DNA of 45,564 bases from an uncultured Balneola sp. (GCA_913058495.1 CAJXQC010000024.1:1-45564), one strand, 5' to 3'. Numbered from the stretch's first letter, positions 25,048 through 33,524 are shown. Translations and numbers: made by a program. The notes: generated from the letters alone by a model not told the origin.

Positions 25048-25689
25048 ATGAAAAAGAATCGTTACTTCGACCTGAAGAAAAATCATTTCATTCTTTCTGA
25101 AATTGGAATTATTTGTTCGCTTTTATTTTTGATAGCTGCTACAAATGCGAATATCGGAACTCAAAAAAACTCGAGCATCTCTGATCAAAAGCCTTTAATT
25201 CCTGACACCTTACTAGTCCTTCCTCCCATTACACCTCCTGAAAAAGTTGCTCCTCAAAAACCAATGATATTTACTCCCAAACCAAACGATGATCCAATGG
25301 ATATTGAGATCCCGGAATTCCCAGAGTTTGGAGATTTCTCTGATAGAATACCAGAACCCCTAAAACCTGACGATAAAACAGACGATGAGCCGGTAACTTT
25401 TTTAAAAGAAATGCCTTCAATTATTGGCGGACAGCGGGCTTTATATTCCAAAATTAAATATCCTGAAATTGCACAAGATATCGGTATTGAGGGCAGGGTT
25501 ATGGTACAATTTATTGTTGATAAACAGGGGAATGTTACCAATCCCGAAATCATACGTGGTGTTCACCCAAAACTTGATGAAGAGGTTCTTAGAGTTATCA
25601 AACTGGTAAAGTTCTCTCCGGGGGTCCAAAATGGTATACTGGTCAAAGTAAAAATGGTGCAATCAGTAAGCTTTAAACTAAAAAGATAG
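25048..25689 (+). CDS. Energy-transducer TonB-family protein (copy 1)
   Basis: A 213-residue protein: short basic N-terminus, one membrane helix (about 17-37), a Pro-rich and acidic periplasmic linker (about 45-125), and a TonB C-terminal domain (about 130-213) with YPEIAQDIGIEGRVMVQFIV, DKQGNVTNPEIIRG and LDEEVLRVIKLVKFSPG. TonB proteins pass proton-motive force from ExbB/ExbD to outer-membrane receptors. No exbB or exbD is nearby. A second copy follows 126 bp downstream; the two share the C-terminal domain closely and differ mainly in the linker, indicating tandem duplication. Confidence 0.9.
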   Translation: MKKNRYFDLKKNHFILSEIGIICSLLFLIAATNANIGTQKNSSISDQKPLIPDTLLVLPPITPPEKVAPQKPMIFTPKPNDDPMDIEIPEFPEFGDFSDRIPEPLKPDDKTDDEPVTFLKEMPSIIGGQRALYSKIKYPEIAQDIGIEGRVMVQFIVDKQGNVTNPEIIRGVHPKLDEEVLRVIKLVKFSPGVQNGILVKVKMVQSVSFKLKR

Positions 25690-25815
25690 TATTTAAAACC
25701 CTTTAATAGAATAAATGTGGTTAAATCACGTTTTTTTTACATAAACATCAAAATATAACTTGCAGTCAAACTGAAATATCATTTTCTTTAAAGTTCAAGA
25801 AAAAAGGCATTAATT

Positions 25816-26469
25816 ATGATTAACAGAAGAAAAGATTCAAAGGCTGATTTAAAGCGATCATACAATATTTTCCTGGAAGCAGGTCTGATTGTAGCGTTGC
25901 TTTTTATTATTGCAGCTGTACGAATTAACTTATACAGCCCTCCCCCAACTCCTCCTCCGATTGATGAACAGGAAGAAGTTGTAATGGAAGAGGCGATTCA
26001 AACTAAGCAAATTGAAACACCACCTCCACCTCCTCGTCCACCGGTCCCGGTTGAGGTTCCGAACGATGAGATCATCGAAGACGAGATTCTGGATATAGCC
26101 GAGTTCGATTTGGACGGACCAATGGATTTACCTCCACCTCCTCCTCCCGCAGAAGATGAAGAAGAGGAAATCTTTATAGTTGTGGAAAATATGCCGGAAC
26201 TTAAAGGTGGACAGGCTGGTCTTCAAAAACGAGTTAAATACCCTCAGGTTGCAATTCGTGCTGGTATTGAAGGTCGTGTTACTGTACAGTTTGTAGTTAA
26301 CGAAAGAGGCGAAGTTGTTAATCCGCGAGTTATTCGTGGAATTGGCGGTGGGTGTGACGAAGAAGCACTCAGAGTTGTTAAAACTGCTAAGTTCTCTCCG
26401 GGAATGCAACGGGGTAGACCTGTACAAGTTCAGATGAGTTTACCGATTTTATTTAAACTCAGTAACTGA
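25816..26469 (+). CDS. Energy-transducer TonB-family protein (copy 2)
   Basis: A 217-residue paralogue of the preceding gene: N-terminal RRKDSKADLKRSYNIF then a helix (about 19-36), a linker much richer in proline (SPPPTPPP, ETPPPPPRPP, LPPPPPPAEDEEEE), and a TonB C-terminal domain (about 135-217) with YPQVAIRAGIEGRVTVQFVV, NERGEVVNPRVIRGIGGG and CDEEALRVVKTAKFSPG. The polyproline and polyacid stretches are expected to be extended and span the periplasm. It ends in a strong terminator. The different linker lengths and charge suggest different partners, which is inference. Confidence 0.93.
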   Translation: MINRRKDSKADLKRSYNIFLEAGLIVALLFIIAAVRINLYSPPPTPPPIDEQEEVVMEEAIQTKQIETPPPPPRPPVPVEVPNDEIIEDEILDIAEFDLDGPMDLPPPPPPAEDEEEEIFIVVENMPELKGGQAGLQKRVKYPQVAIRAGIEGRVTVQFVVNERGEVVNPRVIRGIGGGCDEEALRVVKTAKFSPGMQRGRPVQVQMSLPILFKLSN

Positions 26470-26488
26470 TACATTTTCAGATCAAATT

Positions 26489-26522
26489 AAAAGGCGTGAT
26501 TGGCAACAATCACGCCTTTTTT
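26489..26522. terminator. Bidirectional terminator between tonB copy 2 and the Nudix gene
   Basis: Perfect 14-bp stem AAAAGGCGTGATTG / CAATCACGCCTTTT with a GCAA tetraloop; T-run on the plus strand and TTTTAATTT on the minus strand. It serves both converging genes. Confidence 0.92.
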
Positions 26523-26529
26523 ATGTCCG

Positions 26530-27003
26530 CTAGTTTTTTACTTTGAAATCCTCCAGGACAGGAACGAGGTTTTTAAATCCCACTTTATCTATCGCTTTAT
26601 CAAGCTCTACCCATTCAACCAACTCAATTCCTTCTGATGTTTCGGGTATAAACGATTGTGGTTTTTCAAAATGCATAGCAAACCAATAGGTTATCTTGTG
26701 GTAGATTTTTCCGTTTTGGTTGTAAGAATGTTTTGATGAAATCAGTTCGTTTGAAATTAATGGAAGCGAGTCTGCACCCACCTCTTCCATTACTTCTCTT
26801 CTCGCACACATTTCAATGGTTTCACCTTTCTCTCTTTTACCTTTTGGAATATCCCAAAAACCATTCCTGAAGATCATTAAAACTTCCGTTTGGGATTTTT
26901 CGGTTTTTCTGAAAACAATTCCGCCGGCTGCTTCTACTTTTTTAGTCTTCACTATTTGACTCTTCTGAAGGTGTACCCTCTCCTTTCTTTTTTTCGTCGG
27001 CAT
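26530..27003 (-). CDS. Nudix hydrolase
   Basis: A 157-residue Nudix protein if started at the ATG at 27003. The Nudix box GX5EX7REUXEEXGU is intact: GKREKGETIEMCARREVMEEVG (about 55-76), preceded by EAAGGIVFRK and GFWDIPKG. Such enzymes cleave nucleoside diphosphates linked to another moiety; the substrate cannot be read from the box. The ATG start overlaps the upstream DUF1844 gene by 62 nt. A GTG at 26949 would give 139 residues with an 8-nt overlap and begins just before the conserved domain (VKTKKVEAAGG), so it is a serious alternative. Converges with tonB copy 2. Confidence 0.88.
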   Translation of the reverse strand: MPTKKRKERVHLQKSQIVKTKKVEAAGGIVFRKTEKSQTEVLMIFRNGFWDIPKGKREKGETIEMCARREVMEEVGADSLPLISNELISSKHSYNQNGKIYHKITYWFAMHFEKPQSFIPETSEGIELVEWVELDKAIDKVGFKNLVPVLEDFKVKN

Positions 27004-27259
27004 AGTTTAGACGAAGAGTGGTCAGTGTTTGATCCAAAAATCCTTTCAGCTCTTGAGGAAGATTACCTTTCGTATATTTATCTATCATATTCAGAGTGTC
27101 AATGGCGTATTTAGCTGAAGAAAGGTCTTTCTCCATTTCGCCTGTTGCCGGATTTTGAAGCTTTCCCAGTCCCATCATAGCAATTTGCTGATGCTGTTGA
27201 ATTAACATCATACACAGCAACTGATCTTGTTGTTCAGGGTTTAAATTATCAGTATTCAT
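26942..27259 (-). CDS. DUF1844-family protein
   Basis: A 105-residue protein with the DUF1844 pattern: a helical, Met/Gln-rich N-terminal part (LLCMMLIQQHQQIAMMGLGK), then NPATGEMEKDLSSAKYAIDTLNMIDKYTKGNL, and a polar charged tail. Function unknown. It overlaps the Nudix gene start and is probably co-transcribed with it. It is divergent from the DUF1015 gene across 111 bp. Confidence 0.82.
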   Translation of the reverse strand: MNTDNLNPEQQDQLLCMMLIQQHQQIAMMGLGKLQNPATGEMEKDLSSAKYAIDTLNMIDKYTKGNLPQELKGFLDQTLTTLRLNYADEKKKGEGTPSEESNSED

Positions 27260-27370
27260 CTATCAGGTAGTTTAGTTTTATAGTTTTTTAAAAATAAGGT
27301 GTTTTCACATAAATAAAGATGATTTTTAATTACCTTTATTTATACATCAAATTCAAAATTAATATCACGT

Positions 27371-28576
27371 ATGGCAGTAGTAAAATCCTTTAAGGCATGG
27401 CGACCTAAACCTGAATCTGCAAAAAATATCATAAGCGTTCCTTACGATGTAATCAATACAGATGAAGCCAGAGAATTAGCACAGAACAAGCCTGACAGTT
27501 TCCTGCATGTTATACGTCCTGAAATCGATCTTCCAGAGAGCACGGATATTCATGCCGAAGAAGTATATCAAAAAGGAGCGGAAAATTTATCGAAACTTTT
27601 AAACTCTGATCATTTTGTGCAGGAGGGAAAAGACGCTCTTTACGTTTATAAACTCAACTGGCGAGGACGTTCTCAATCAGGAATCTTTGGTTGTGTGAGT
27701 GTTACCGAGTATGATGAAGAAGTTATTCTGAAACATGAGCTAACCAGGCCTGACAAAGAAGATGATCGCACAAAGCATATAACTACTCAGCAAGCACATG
27801 CCGAGCCGGTTATGATAACCTTTGACGACACTGCCGGAATTTCTGAAATGATGGAATCGGTAAGTGATAATGAGCCTTTATATCAGGTTACAATTGAAGA
27901 TGTAGAGCATCTGATTTGGAAAATAGATAACAACGCAGAATTTGATAACGCCTTTTCAAAGATCAAAAATCTTTATATAGCAGACGGACATCACCGTTGC
28001 GCAAGTGCTTCAAGAACGGCTGCTCAAATGAAAAAGAAAAACCCGGATCATACGGGAGAGGAAGAGTATAATTATTTTCCGGCTGTGGTTTTTCCTATGC
28101 AGCAAATGGAGATTCTTTCCTATAACCGCATCGTATATTCAACTCCTGATAATTTTCTTAGCCTCTTGAAGGAAAAATTTGAACTGAAAGAAACAACAAA
28201 TCCGGTACCTGATCATAAAGGAGATATATGTGTTTATCTGGATGGAGTCTGGTATTCATTTTCTCTTCCTGAGAGTGATAAGTCTGATGTTGCATCATCA
28301 TTAGATGTAGCCAGGTTGCAGGAACATTTGCTTGAACCATTACTTGGCATTTCGGATCAACGCACAGATAAAAATCTATTCTTTGTTGGCGGAATCAGAG
28401 GTACTAAAGAACTGGAGAAATTGGTTAATTCCGGTAAAGCTGATATGGCAATTAGTATGTATCCAACTAATATCCGAGAACTGGTAGATGTTTCTGATGC
28501 AGGATTACTGATGCCTCCAAAATCTACCTGGTTCGAGCCTAAATTAAGATCCGGATTTTTAATTCACACTTTTTAA
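27371..28576 (+). CDS. DUF1015-family protein
   Basis: A 401-residue soluble protein matching DUF1015 across its length: N-terminal FKAWRPKPESAKNIISVPYDVINTDEA, the LHVIRPEIDLP segment, KHELTRPDKEDDR, a central LYIADGHHRCASA motif, and C-terminal MPPKSTWFEPKLRSGFLIHTF. DUF1015 genes are frequent neighbours of serine-biosynthesis genes; here it lies 18 bp upstream of serC in one operon. A kinase-like role in serine or phosphoserine metabolism is only a genomic-context guess. No signal peptide or membrane segment. Confidence 0.9.
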   Translation: MAVVKSFKAWRPKPESAKNIISVPYDVINTDEARELAQNKPDSFLHVIRPEIDLPESTDIHAEEVYQKGAENLSKLLNSDHFVQEGKDALYVYKLNWRGRSQSGIFGCVSVTEYDEEVILKHELTRPDKEDDRTKHITTQQAHAEPVMITFDDTAGISEMMESVSDNEPLYQVTIEDVEHLIWKIDNNAEFDNAFSKIKNLYIADGHHRCASASRTAAQMKKKNPDHTGEEEYNYFPAVVFPMQQMEILSYNRIVYSTPDNFLSLLKEKFELKETTNPVPDHKGDICVYLDGVWYSFSLPESDKSDVASSLDVARLQEHLLEPLLGISDQRTDKNLFFVGGIRGTKELEKLVNSGKADMAISMYPTNIRELVDVSDAGLLMPPKSTWFEPKLRSGFLIHTF

Positions 28577-28594
28577 CTCACATTCACTTAATAC

Positions 28595-29674
28595 ATGAAA
28601 CGCGCTCACAATTTTAGTGCAGGTCCAGCTGCTTTACCTCTGGAAGTTTTAGAACAAGCTCAATCTGAACTGTTAAACTACAATGGAACCGGTTCTTCTA
28701 TAATGGAAATGAGCCATCGTGGTCCGGATTACACCAAAGTGAATACAGACGCTACAGAAAGCCTTAAAAATATCCTTGGGCTTGGAGATGATTTTGAGGT
28801 AGTATTTCTTCAGGGTGGTGCAAGTTTACAATTTCTTCAAGTTGCAATGAACTTTCTAAGCGAAGGTGAAACAGCTGACTACATCAATACAGGTGCGTGG
28901 TCTCAAAAAGCAATTAAAGAGGCCAAAAGATTTGGCAACGTAAATATTGCTTTCAGTAGTGAGGATTCAAATTTCAACAGAGTACCAACTTCCGGAGATC
29001 TGAGTTTAACTCCTGATGCCAATTTTGTTCATTACACTTCTAATAACACAATTTTCGGGACGCAGTTCGCTTCAGAGCCGGAAACCAATGGTGTGCCTTT
29101 AATTTGTGACGCCTCTTCAGATTTTCTTTCCCGTCCTATCAACATTGATAAGTATGGATTGATATATGCTGGTGCACAGAAGAATCTGGGGCCATCCGGT
29201 GTGGCTGTTGTTATTATCAGAAAAGACTTTCTGGCTAAGATCAACAAGTCTGATATCCCAACCATGCTTGATTACCGCACACACACTGCTAAGCTGTTTC
29301 ATACCCCTCCTACATTTACTGTTTATCTGGTAAGCTTAGTTCTTAAATGGCTGGAGAATAAAGGTGGCTTGAAGCATTTTGAAAAGGTAAATACAGAAAA
29401 AGCTGAGCTTCTTTACGGTACTATTGATTCAGATGATTTTTATCGCGGAACTGCTGAGCTTGAATCCAGATCTAAAATGAACGTCACCTTCCGGTTGCCT
29501 TCAGAGGAGCTGGAACAAACATTTCTACAGGAAGCAAAAACCCACAATCTAGTTGCACTTAAAGGGCATAGAAGTGTGGGCGGCATAAGAGCCAGTATTT
29601 ATAATGCTTGTGAATTGAGTAGTGTAAAGGCGTTGACGGATTTCATGATAGACTTCAGAAGTAAAAATGGATAA
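28595..29674 (+). CDS. serC: Phosphoserine aminotransferase
   Basis: A 359-residue PLP enzyme of serine biosynthesis: 3-phosphohydroxypyruvate plus glutamate to phosphoserine and 2-oxoglutarate (also used in pyridoxal phosphate synthesis in some bacteria). Signature features: NFSAGPAALPLEVLEQAQSE at the start, MEMSHRGPDY, FLQGGASLQF, and the PLP-binding K196 in YAGAQKNLGPSG; C-terminal LKGHRSVGGIRASIYNA. Length equals E. coli SerC. It is coupled to the DUF1015 gene. serA and serB are not in the window. It converges with the rhomboid gene over an inverted repeat. Confidence 0.97.
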   Translation: MKRAHNFSAGPAALPLEVLEQAQSELLNYNGTGSSIMEMSHRGPDYTKVNTDATESLKNILGLGDDFEVVFLQGGASLQFLQVAMNFLSEGETADYINTGAWSQKAIKEAKRFGNVNIAFSSEDSNFNRVPTSGDLSLTPDANFVHYTSNNTIFGTQFASEPETNGVPLICDASSDFLSRPINIDKYGLIYAGAQKNLGPSGVAVVIIRKDFLAKINKSDIPTMLDYRTHTAKLFHTPPTFTVYLVSLVLKWLENKGGLKHFEKVNTEKAELLYGTIDSDDFYRGTAELESRSKMNVTFRLPSEELEQTFLQEAKTHNLVALKGHRSVGGIRASIYNACELSSVKALTDFMIDFRSKNG

Positions 29675-29681
29675 GAGACAC

Positions 29682-29743
29682 AAGATTTAAGATGTAAGAA
29701 AAAATCTATTTTTAATTTTCTTACATCTTCTGTCTTAAATCTT
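29682..29743. repeat. Inverted repeat between serC and the rhomboid gene
   Basis: Arm 1 AAGATTTAAGATGTAAGAAAA (29682-29702; 21 nt) pairs with arm 2 at 29716-29743, whose reverse complement starts AAGATTTAAGACAGAAGATG and goes on TAAGAAAA. Arm 2 carries 7 extra bases, so the duplex has a bulge. The AGACAGAAGATGTAAGA core is shared with the junction at 9819-9865. It could act as a terminator for both genes. Confidence 0.75.
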
Positions 29744-29747
29744 TCAT

Positions 29748-30341
29748 CTATAAAAGTCCCAACATCGATAATACGTGATCGAGCGCGAAGGGAACAAAGG
29801 CAAGCATGTAAAAAATACCCCAAGCTGCACCGGCTATATGAGCTTCGTGATTGATAGTTCCCTCTTTTTTGCTGGCGTAGATACTGTAACCTATAAAAGC
29901 GACACCAAATAAAAGGGCGGGAATTTCTATTGGAATTAACATCAGGTAAAGAGGCTCAAAAGGGAATAGTAGTATAAATCCAAAAAGAACGGCTTCAACT
30001 GCACCTGAAGCCCCTAGCGTTGCATACTGTGGGTTGTCTTTGTGTTTTATTAAAGACGGAATTGAAGATGCGATCAATCCCGTAAAATAAAGCCCTAAAA
30101 ACTGAACCTCTCCTATTTGCATTTCTAAAACCGGCCCAAAGAAAAAGAGTGTTATCATGTTGAACAACAAATGAGATATGCTTCCATGCACAAATCCGGA
30201 TGTTATCAACTCATACCAAGACTTGTTTCTGATGGTTCGGTACGGCATCATCATTCCAACTTCAATTACTTTCGGGTACATAAATAGCCCGATCAAAGAA
30301 ATTATTGCGTTGGCTGCAATCAGATAATAGGTAATATACAT
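29748..30341 (-). CDS. Rhomboid-family intramembrane serine protease
   Basis: A 197-residue membrane protein with six hydrophobic helices. Rhomboid hallmarks: GSISHLLFNMITLFFFG (the HxxxN motif), the nucleophile S112 in LGASGAV, and the catalytic H168 in NHEAHIAGAAWG. The Ser-His dyad and order fit an active core rhomboid without extra domains. It cleaves membrane proteins within the lipid bilayer; substrates unknown. The start at ATG 30341 gives a compact N-terminus. It converges with serC. Confidence 0.92.
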   Translation of the reverse strand: MYITYYLIAANAIISLIGLFMYPKVIEVGMMMPYRTIRNKSWYELITSGFVHGSISHLLFNMITLFFFGPVLEMQIGEVQFLGLYFTGLIASSIPSLIKHKDNPQYATLGASGAVEAVLFGFILLFPFEPLYLMLIPIEIPALLFGVAFIGYSIYASKKEGTINHEAHIAGAAWGIFYMLAFVPFALDHVLSMLGLL

Positions 30342-30402
30342 TCTGTAGATAAATTAGATTGCTACGAAGATACAGCCCTTTTAATTTCGACCAAAATTAA
30401 AC

Positions 30403-30435
30403 AAAAAAACCCGCTCGATTTTATTCAAGCGGGTT
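30403..30435 (-). terminator. Second terminator-like hairpin downstream of the S74 gene
   Basis: AACCCGCT / AGCGGGTT stem (8 bp, 12-nt loop) followed on the minus strand by TTTTT. It lies about 70 nt beyond the first terminator, so it either backs it up or ends a separate small transcript. Confidence 0.75.
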
Positions 30436-30492
30436 CCCCCATCAACCATAACATGTTAAGCAAGCTACAATTACTTTTATGTTCTATTAATA

Positions 30493-30532
30493 GAAAAAAC
30501 ACCTGAAGCTGATCCCTCTTCTATCTTCAGGT
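30493..30532 (-). terminator. Intrinsic terminator of the S74/tail-fibre-like gene
   Basis: ACCTGAAG / CTTCAGGT, 8-bp stem, then GTTTTTTC on the minus strand. It lies about 20 nt past the gene's stop. Confidence 0.82.
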
Positions 30533-30552
30533 ATTAAATCTTGTGATTATTT

Positions 30553-32886
30553 CTAATCTTCAGTTAATGAGTTCGATGGATTTGAAGCCCCGGAACTTAT
30601 TAATTTTTCGATTCGTGATAATCTGAGTTCAAGCTCTTGTTGCTTGTCAACTTTTGCCTGAAGAGTGGCATTATCATTTTTCAAATCCTGCAATTCAAGA
30701 TGTAAAGCTTTTACAGCTTCAATCAGTACTGCTGTCATTTGAGCATAGTTTACCGATTTCATGCCGTTTTCATCAGTCTGTACAAATTCCGGATAGATCT
30801 TCTCTACTTCCTGCGCAATCACTCCAATTTGTGGATCTTCATTAGATGTATCCGTTTTCCAAGTATATGAAACTCCGCGCATTTCAAGCGTTTTTTCAAG
30901 AGCATTATCCAAGGTTCGGATATCTCTTTTCAATCGTTCATCAGAAGACTGATTCAATGTTCCTGAAATATTGATATTACCGTTTCCACCATCCAATAAA
31001 ATAGTTTCCTGACTTGTTTGACCAACAATATTGGTCTTCTTTAGGCTCACGGATCCCCATTCATCCGTACCATCTGAAGCTACATTTATCTCTGCATTTG
31101 TGAGATACCATCCATCTGCGCTGGGAGTACTTCCGAAAACATTTAAGAACGCCAGATCATTATTCTCCCAGGATTTCCCTCCGTATTGGAGGTTTGGGCT
31201 TGTGTCTCCGAACATTGTTACCTGTGAAGATTCACCTGTTGGGTCATTACCGGCTGGATCATTCGAAATATGAATATTAAATAGACTGCCTAATCCATTT
31301 TCTTGTCTGGCTAGCGAACTCATTTCAAACCATGATCTGCCTCCTTCTGCAGCATTCTGAATTCCAAACTGGAGTGGCACATAGAAATTTTCGTTCTTAA
31401 AAATATCCATGTAGAAATAGCCACCATTCATTCCTGTAGCTCGTTCTCCATTTGCATAATCAGCATTTGCAACCTGCGCACCTCCTTTATTGAACCAATT
31501 ATATACAAATCCGGTCCCTTCTGAGTCGGTATTTCCATACTGCAACGCTCTTCTTGACAGAGTTACAAAATTTCCATCCTGATCTGTGTTACGAATAAAT
31601 CCGGGATAAAAAGCTGTATTCCGTTGATACTCTGCTTCCGGTTGAGTTGAAAGGAAAAGTGAGTCCAGAGTCTGACCATTGGCACTACCGCTTCCTACGG
31701 AGCCAAAAATGTTTCCATTTACAGTAAGATCTCCATTAATTACTGAGTGCCCGTTCAAAATAGCAGCAGTATCTGCATTTACTTCCATTCCAATGTTAGA
31801 ACTTCCGTTATATACATTTAGCCTTAAACCTAAGTTAGAAGTACTTCCGCTTGCTTCACCTTCAAGTGCAACATTTTGTTCCGGTGAATTAAATGCTTCT
31901 CCACGAACACCAATATTTGGACTGCTTCCGGTTCCTATGGCTCTGGCAATAACACCAAAGTCAATTCTACTTCCATTTTCTCCTGCAGCTTGGGCTTCAA
32001 CTCCAACATTTCCATTCAGGTTTCCGCTTGAATAAAATCCGCCTGCGATATTATAAGAACCGAAATTCCCATCAACCTCTTCTCCTAAAGGAATAATTTC
32101 ACCGGAGCCATCACCTAACGCTACACCATATGCTCCAAAATTAAACTTTCCTGTTCCAAGGGCATATCCATATGTCCCATAGTTACTTCCTCCTCCTGAT
32201 CCCAATGCAAGACCATATGCTCCAAAGTGAGGACCTGAACCATCTCCTGAAGCTCTGCCATAAAGACTTAATTGTGCGCTCTCATTCCCTGAAGAACTAA
32301 CAATTCTTGAGTCAACTCCTCTATTCTGTCCATCTGTTTGTGAACGAACTTTTAATGCTCCCTCAATTGATTTATTCCCCGTCACATCAATAATAAAAGA
32401 AGTATCATTTTCGCTGGTATTCAAATTATATTCAGTAATCTCACCACCTGACCCTGTTCCGCCTTCAATAGCTTTTTGAGCAACTAAAGCATACGGAACC
32501 GATAATAATCTTGTAGTTCCAAGGTCTGCGTATTCTGTACCTCCGGCCGGATCAATAGCCAGTTTTACAAAATAATTATCGTTACCAAAATCGATGTCAG
32601 AAAATACCTGTCCTTCATCAGCTGTTCCTTCTCCGATTATTATTTGAATTAAACCTAACGGATTTGTAGTGACTGTATGAGCTTCCTGATATAGTGGATT
32701 CCCATCTTCACTCCCTTTAATTATCGATACTTGTACTCCAAGTTGAGTATCAGCAAGAATATCTCCATTTGCTCCCCTGGCAACCGCCTGAAAATTAAAT
32801 CCTTGTGGCACCTGAGCATAAACACTGATCGCTGTTATTAAAACTACAGCAACACTTCCTATTAATTTTTGTAGAATTGATTTCAT
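30553..32886 (-). CDS. Large secreted protein with C-terminal S74 intramolecular-chaperone domain
   Basis: A 777-residue protein. Signal peptide 1-24 ending SVYAQ. The N-terminal ~140 residues (VPQGFNFQAVARGANGDIL, RLLSVPYALVAQKA) match the start common to secreted tail-fibre-like proteins in Bacteroidetes. Residues about 180-400 are a Gly/Ala-rich series of loosely repeated short motifs like GAYGLALGSG and GTYGYALGTG. From S647 the sequence SSDERLKRDI opens a peptidase S74/endosialidase-type chaperone domain, with IGVIAQEVEKIYPEFV and VNYAQMTAVLIEAVK, and a coiled coil (about 725-762). In phage fibres this domain trimerises and then cleaves itself off at the Ser of this motif. No phage gene is nearby. 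It is co-transcribed with the small T9SS protein 10 bp upstream. Confidence 0.88.
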   Translation of the reverse strand: MKSILQKLIGSVAVVLITAISVYAQVPQGFNFQAVARGANGDILADTQLGVQVSIIKGSEDGNPLYQEAHTVTTNPLGLIQIIIGEGTADEGQVFSDIDFGNDNYFVKLAIDPAGGTEYADLGTTRLLSVPYALVAQKAIEGGTGSGGEITEYNLNTSENDTSFIIDVTGNKSIEGALKVRSQTDGQNRGVDSRIVSSSGNESAQLSLYGRASGDGSGPHFGAYGLALGSGGGSNYGTYGYALGTGKFNFGAYGVALGDGSGEIIPLGEEVDGNFGSYNIAGGFYSSGNLNGNVGVEAQAAGENGSRIDFGVIARAIGTGSSPNIGVRGEAFNSPEQNVALEGEASGSTSNLGLRLNVYNGSSNIGMEVNADTAAILNGHSVINGDLTVNGNIFGSVGSGSANGQTLDSLFLSTQPEAEYQRNTAFYPGFIRNTDQDGNFVTLSRRALQYGNTDSEGTGFVYNWFNKGGAQVANADYANGERATGMNGGYFYMDIFKNENFYVPLQFGIQNAAEGGRSWFEMSSLARQENGLGSLFNIHISNDPAGNDPTGESSQVTMFGDTSPNLQYGGKSWENNDLAFLNVFGSTPSADGWYLTNAEINVASDGTDEWGSVSLKKTNIVGQTSQETILLDGGNGNINISGTLNQSSDERLKRDIRTLDNALEKTLEMRGVSYTWKTDTSNEDPQIGVIAQEVEKIYPEFVQTDENGMKSVNYAQMTAVLIEAVKALHLELQDLKNDNATLQAKVDKQQELELRLSRIEKLISSGASNPSNSLTED

Positions 32887-32896
32887 AATATTTAAT

Positions 32897-33406
32897 TTAT
32901 TTTATTAACAACATCTTTTGAGATTTCAACACTTTGCCATTTATCCTTAGCGTATAGAAATAAACCCCGCTTGAAAGGTTAGCGGCTTGAAATTGCGTTG
33001 AATGAACGCCTGCAGTTTTTCTTTGATTCACAAGGCTGGCCACTTTTTTCCCTAGTACATTAAACACGTCAATCGATACTTCGGATGCTTCCGGTAGTGC
33101 ATAATTGATAGTTGTAGAAGGGTTGAATGGATTTGGATAATTTTGACTCAATCCAAATTCTTTCGGCAGATCTTCAGGGGTTTCTATCGAAGTTGGAATA
33201 ACTGAAAGATCAGGAATACTAACCACTGCCAGTGAAATAGATTCATTGCCAAATTCACCAACTATGGTTTCTCCTGCTGTAAATACAAGAGATATTTCTC
33301 CATTTGTCGCAAATCCGGATGCGGGTAGTATTACTCCTTGTGCATTTACAATAATGGGCATCATCAATAATGTAGCGAGAGCCCCGATAATTTTTGTATA
33401 ACACAT
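32897..33406 (-). CDS. Small secreted protein with T9SS type A sorting domain
   Basis: A 169-residue protein: signal peptide 1-22 (ending IVNAQ), a short ~65-residue mature part (GVILPASGFATNGEISLVFTAGETIVGEFG), then a T9SS type A C-terminal domain from about 86 (LSQNYPNPFNPSTTINYALP, GVYFYTLRINGK and basic end KMLLIK). The mature part resembles the beta-rich segment preceding sorting domains in other small T9SS proteins and has no recognisable activity. It is 10 bp upstream of the S74 gene and shares its promoter. The pair may form a surface complex, which is inference. Confidence 0.88.
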   Translation of the reverse strand: MCYTKIIGALATLLMMPIIVNAQGVILPASGFATNGEISLVFTAGETIVGEFGNESISLAVVSIPDLSVIPTSIETPEDLPKEFGLSQNYPNPFNPSTTINYALPEASEVSIDVFNVLGKKVASLVNQRKTAGVHSTQFQAANLSSGVYFYTLRINGKVLKSQKMLLIK

Positions 33407-33524
33407 AATTCTATGATTTAGAGTTTAAAAGAATCTAATTTTCCGGTTTCTAATTTTCACTACCCATTCGGGTGGTATTTAGGAATTTGTTTTAGTTATC
33501 TTCCTGAAACATCATCTTTATTTT

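Noticed and set aside
30553-32886. S74 domain protein as part of a prophage tail module
   Set aside because: Signal peptide, T9SS-protein neighbour and absence of any other phage gene argue for a cellular protein.
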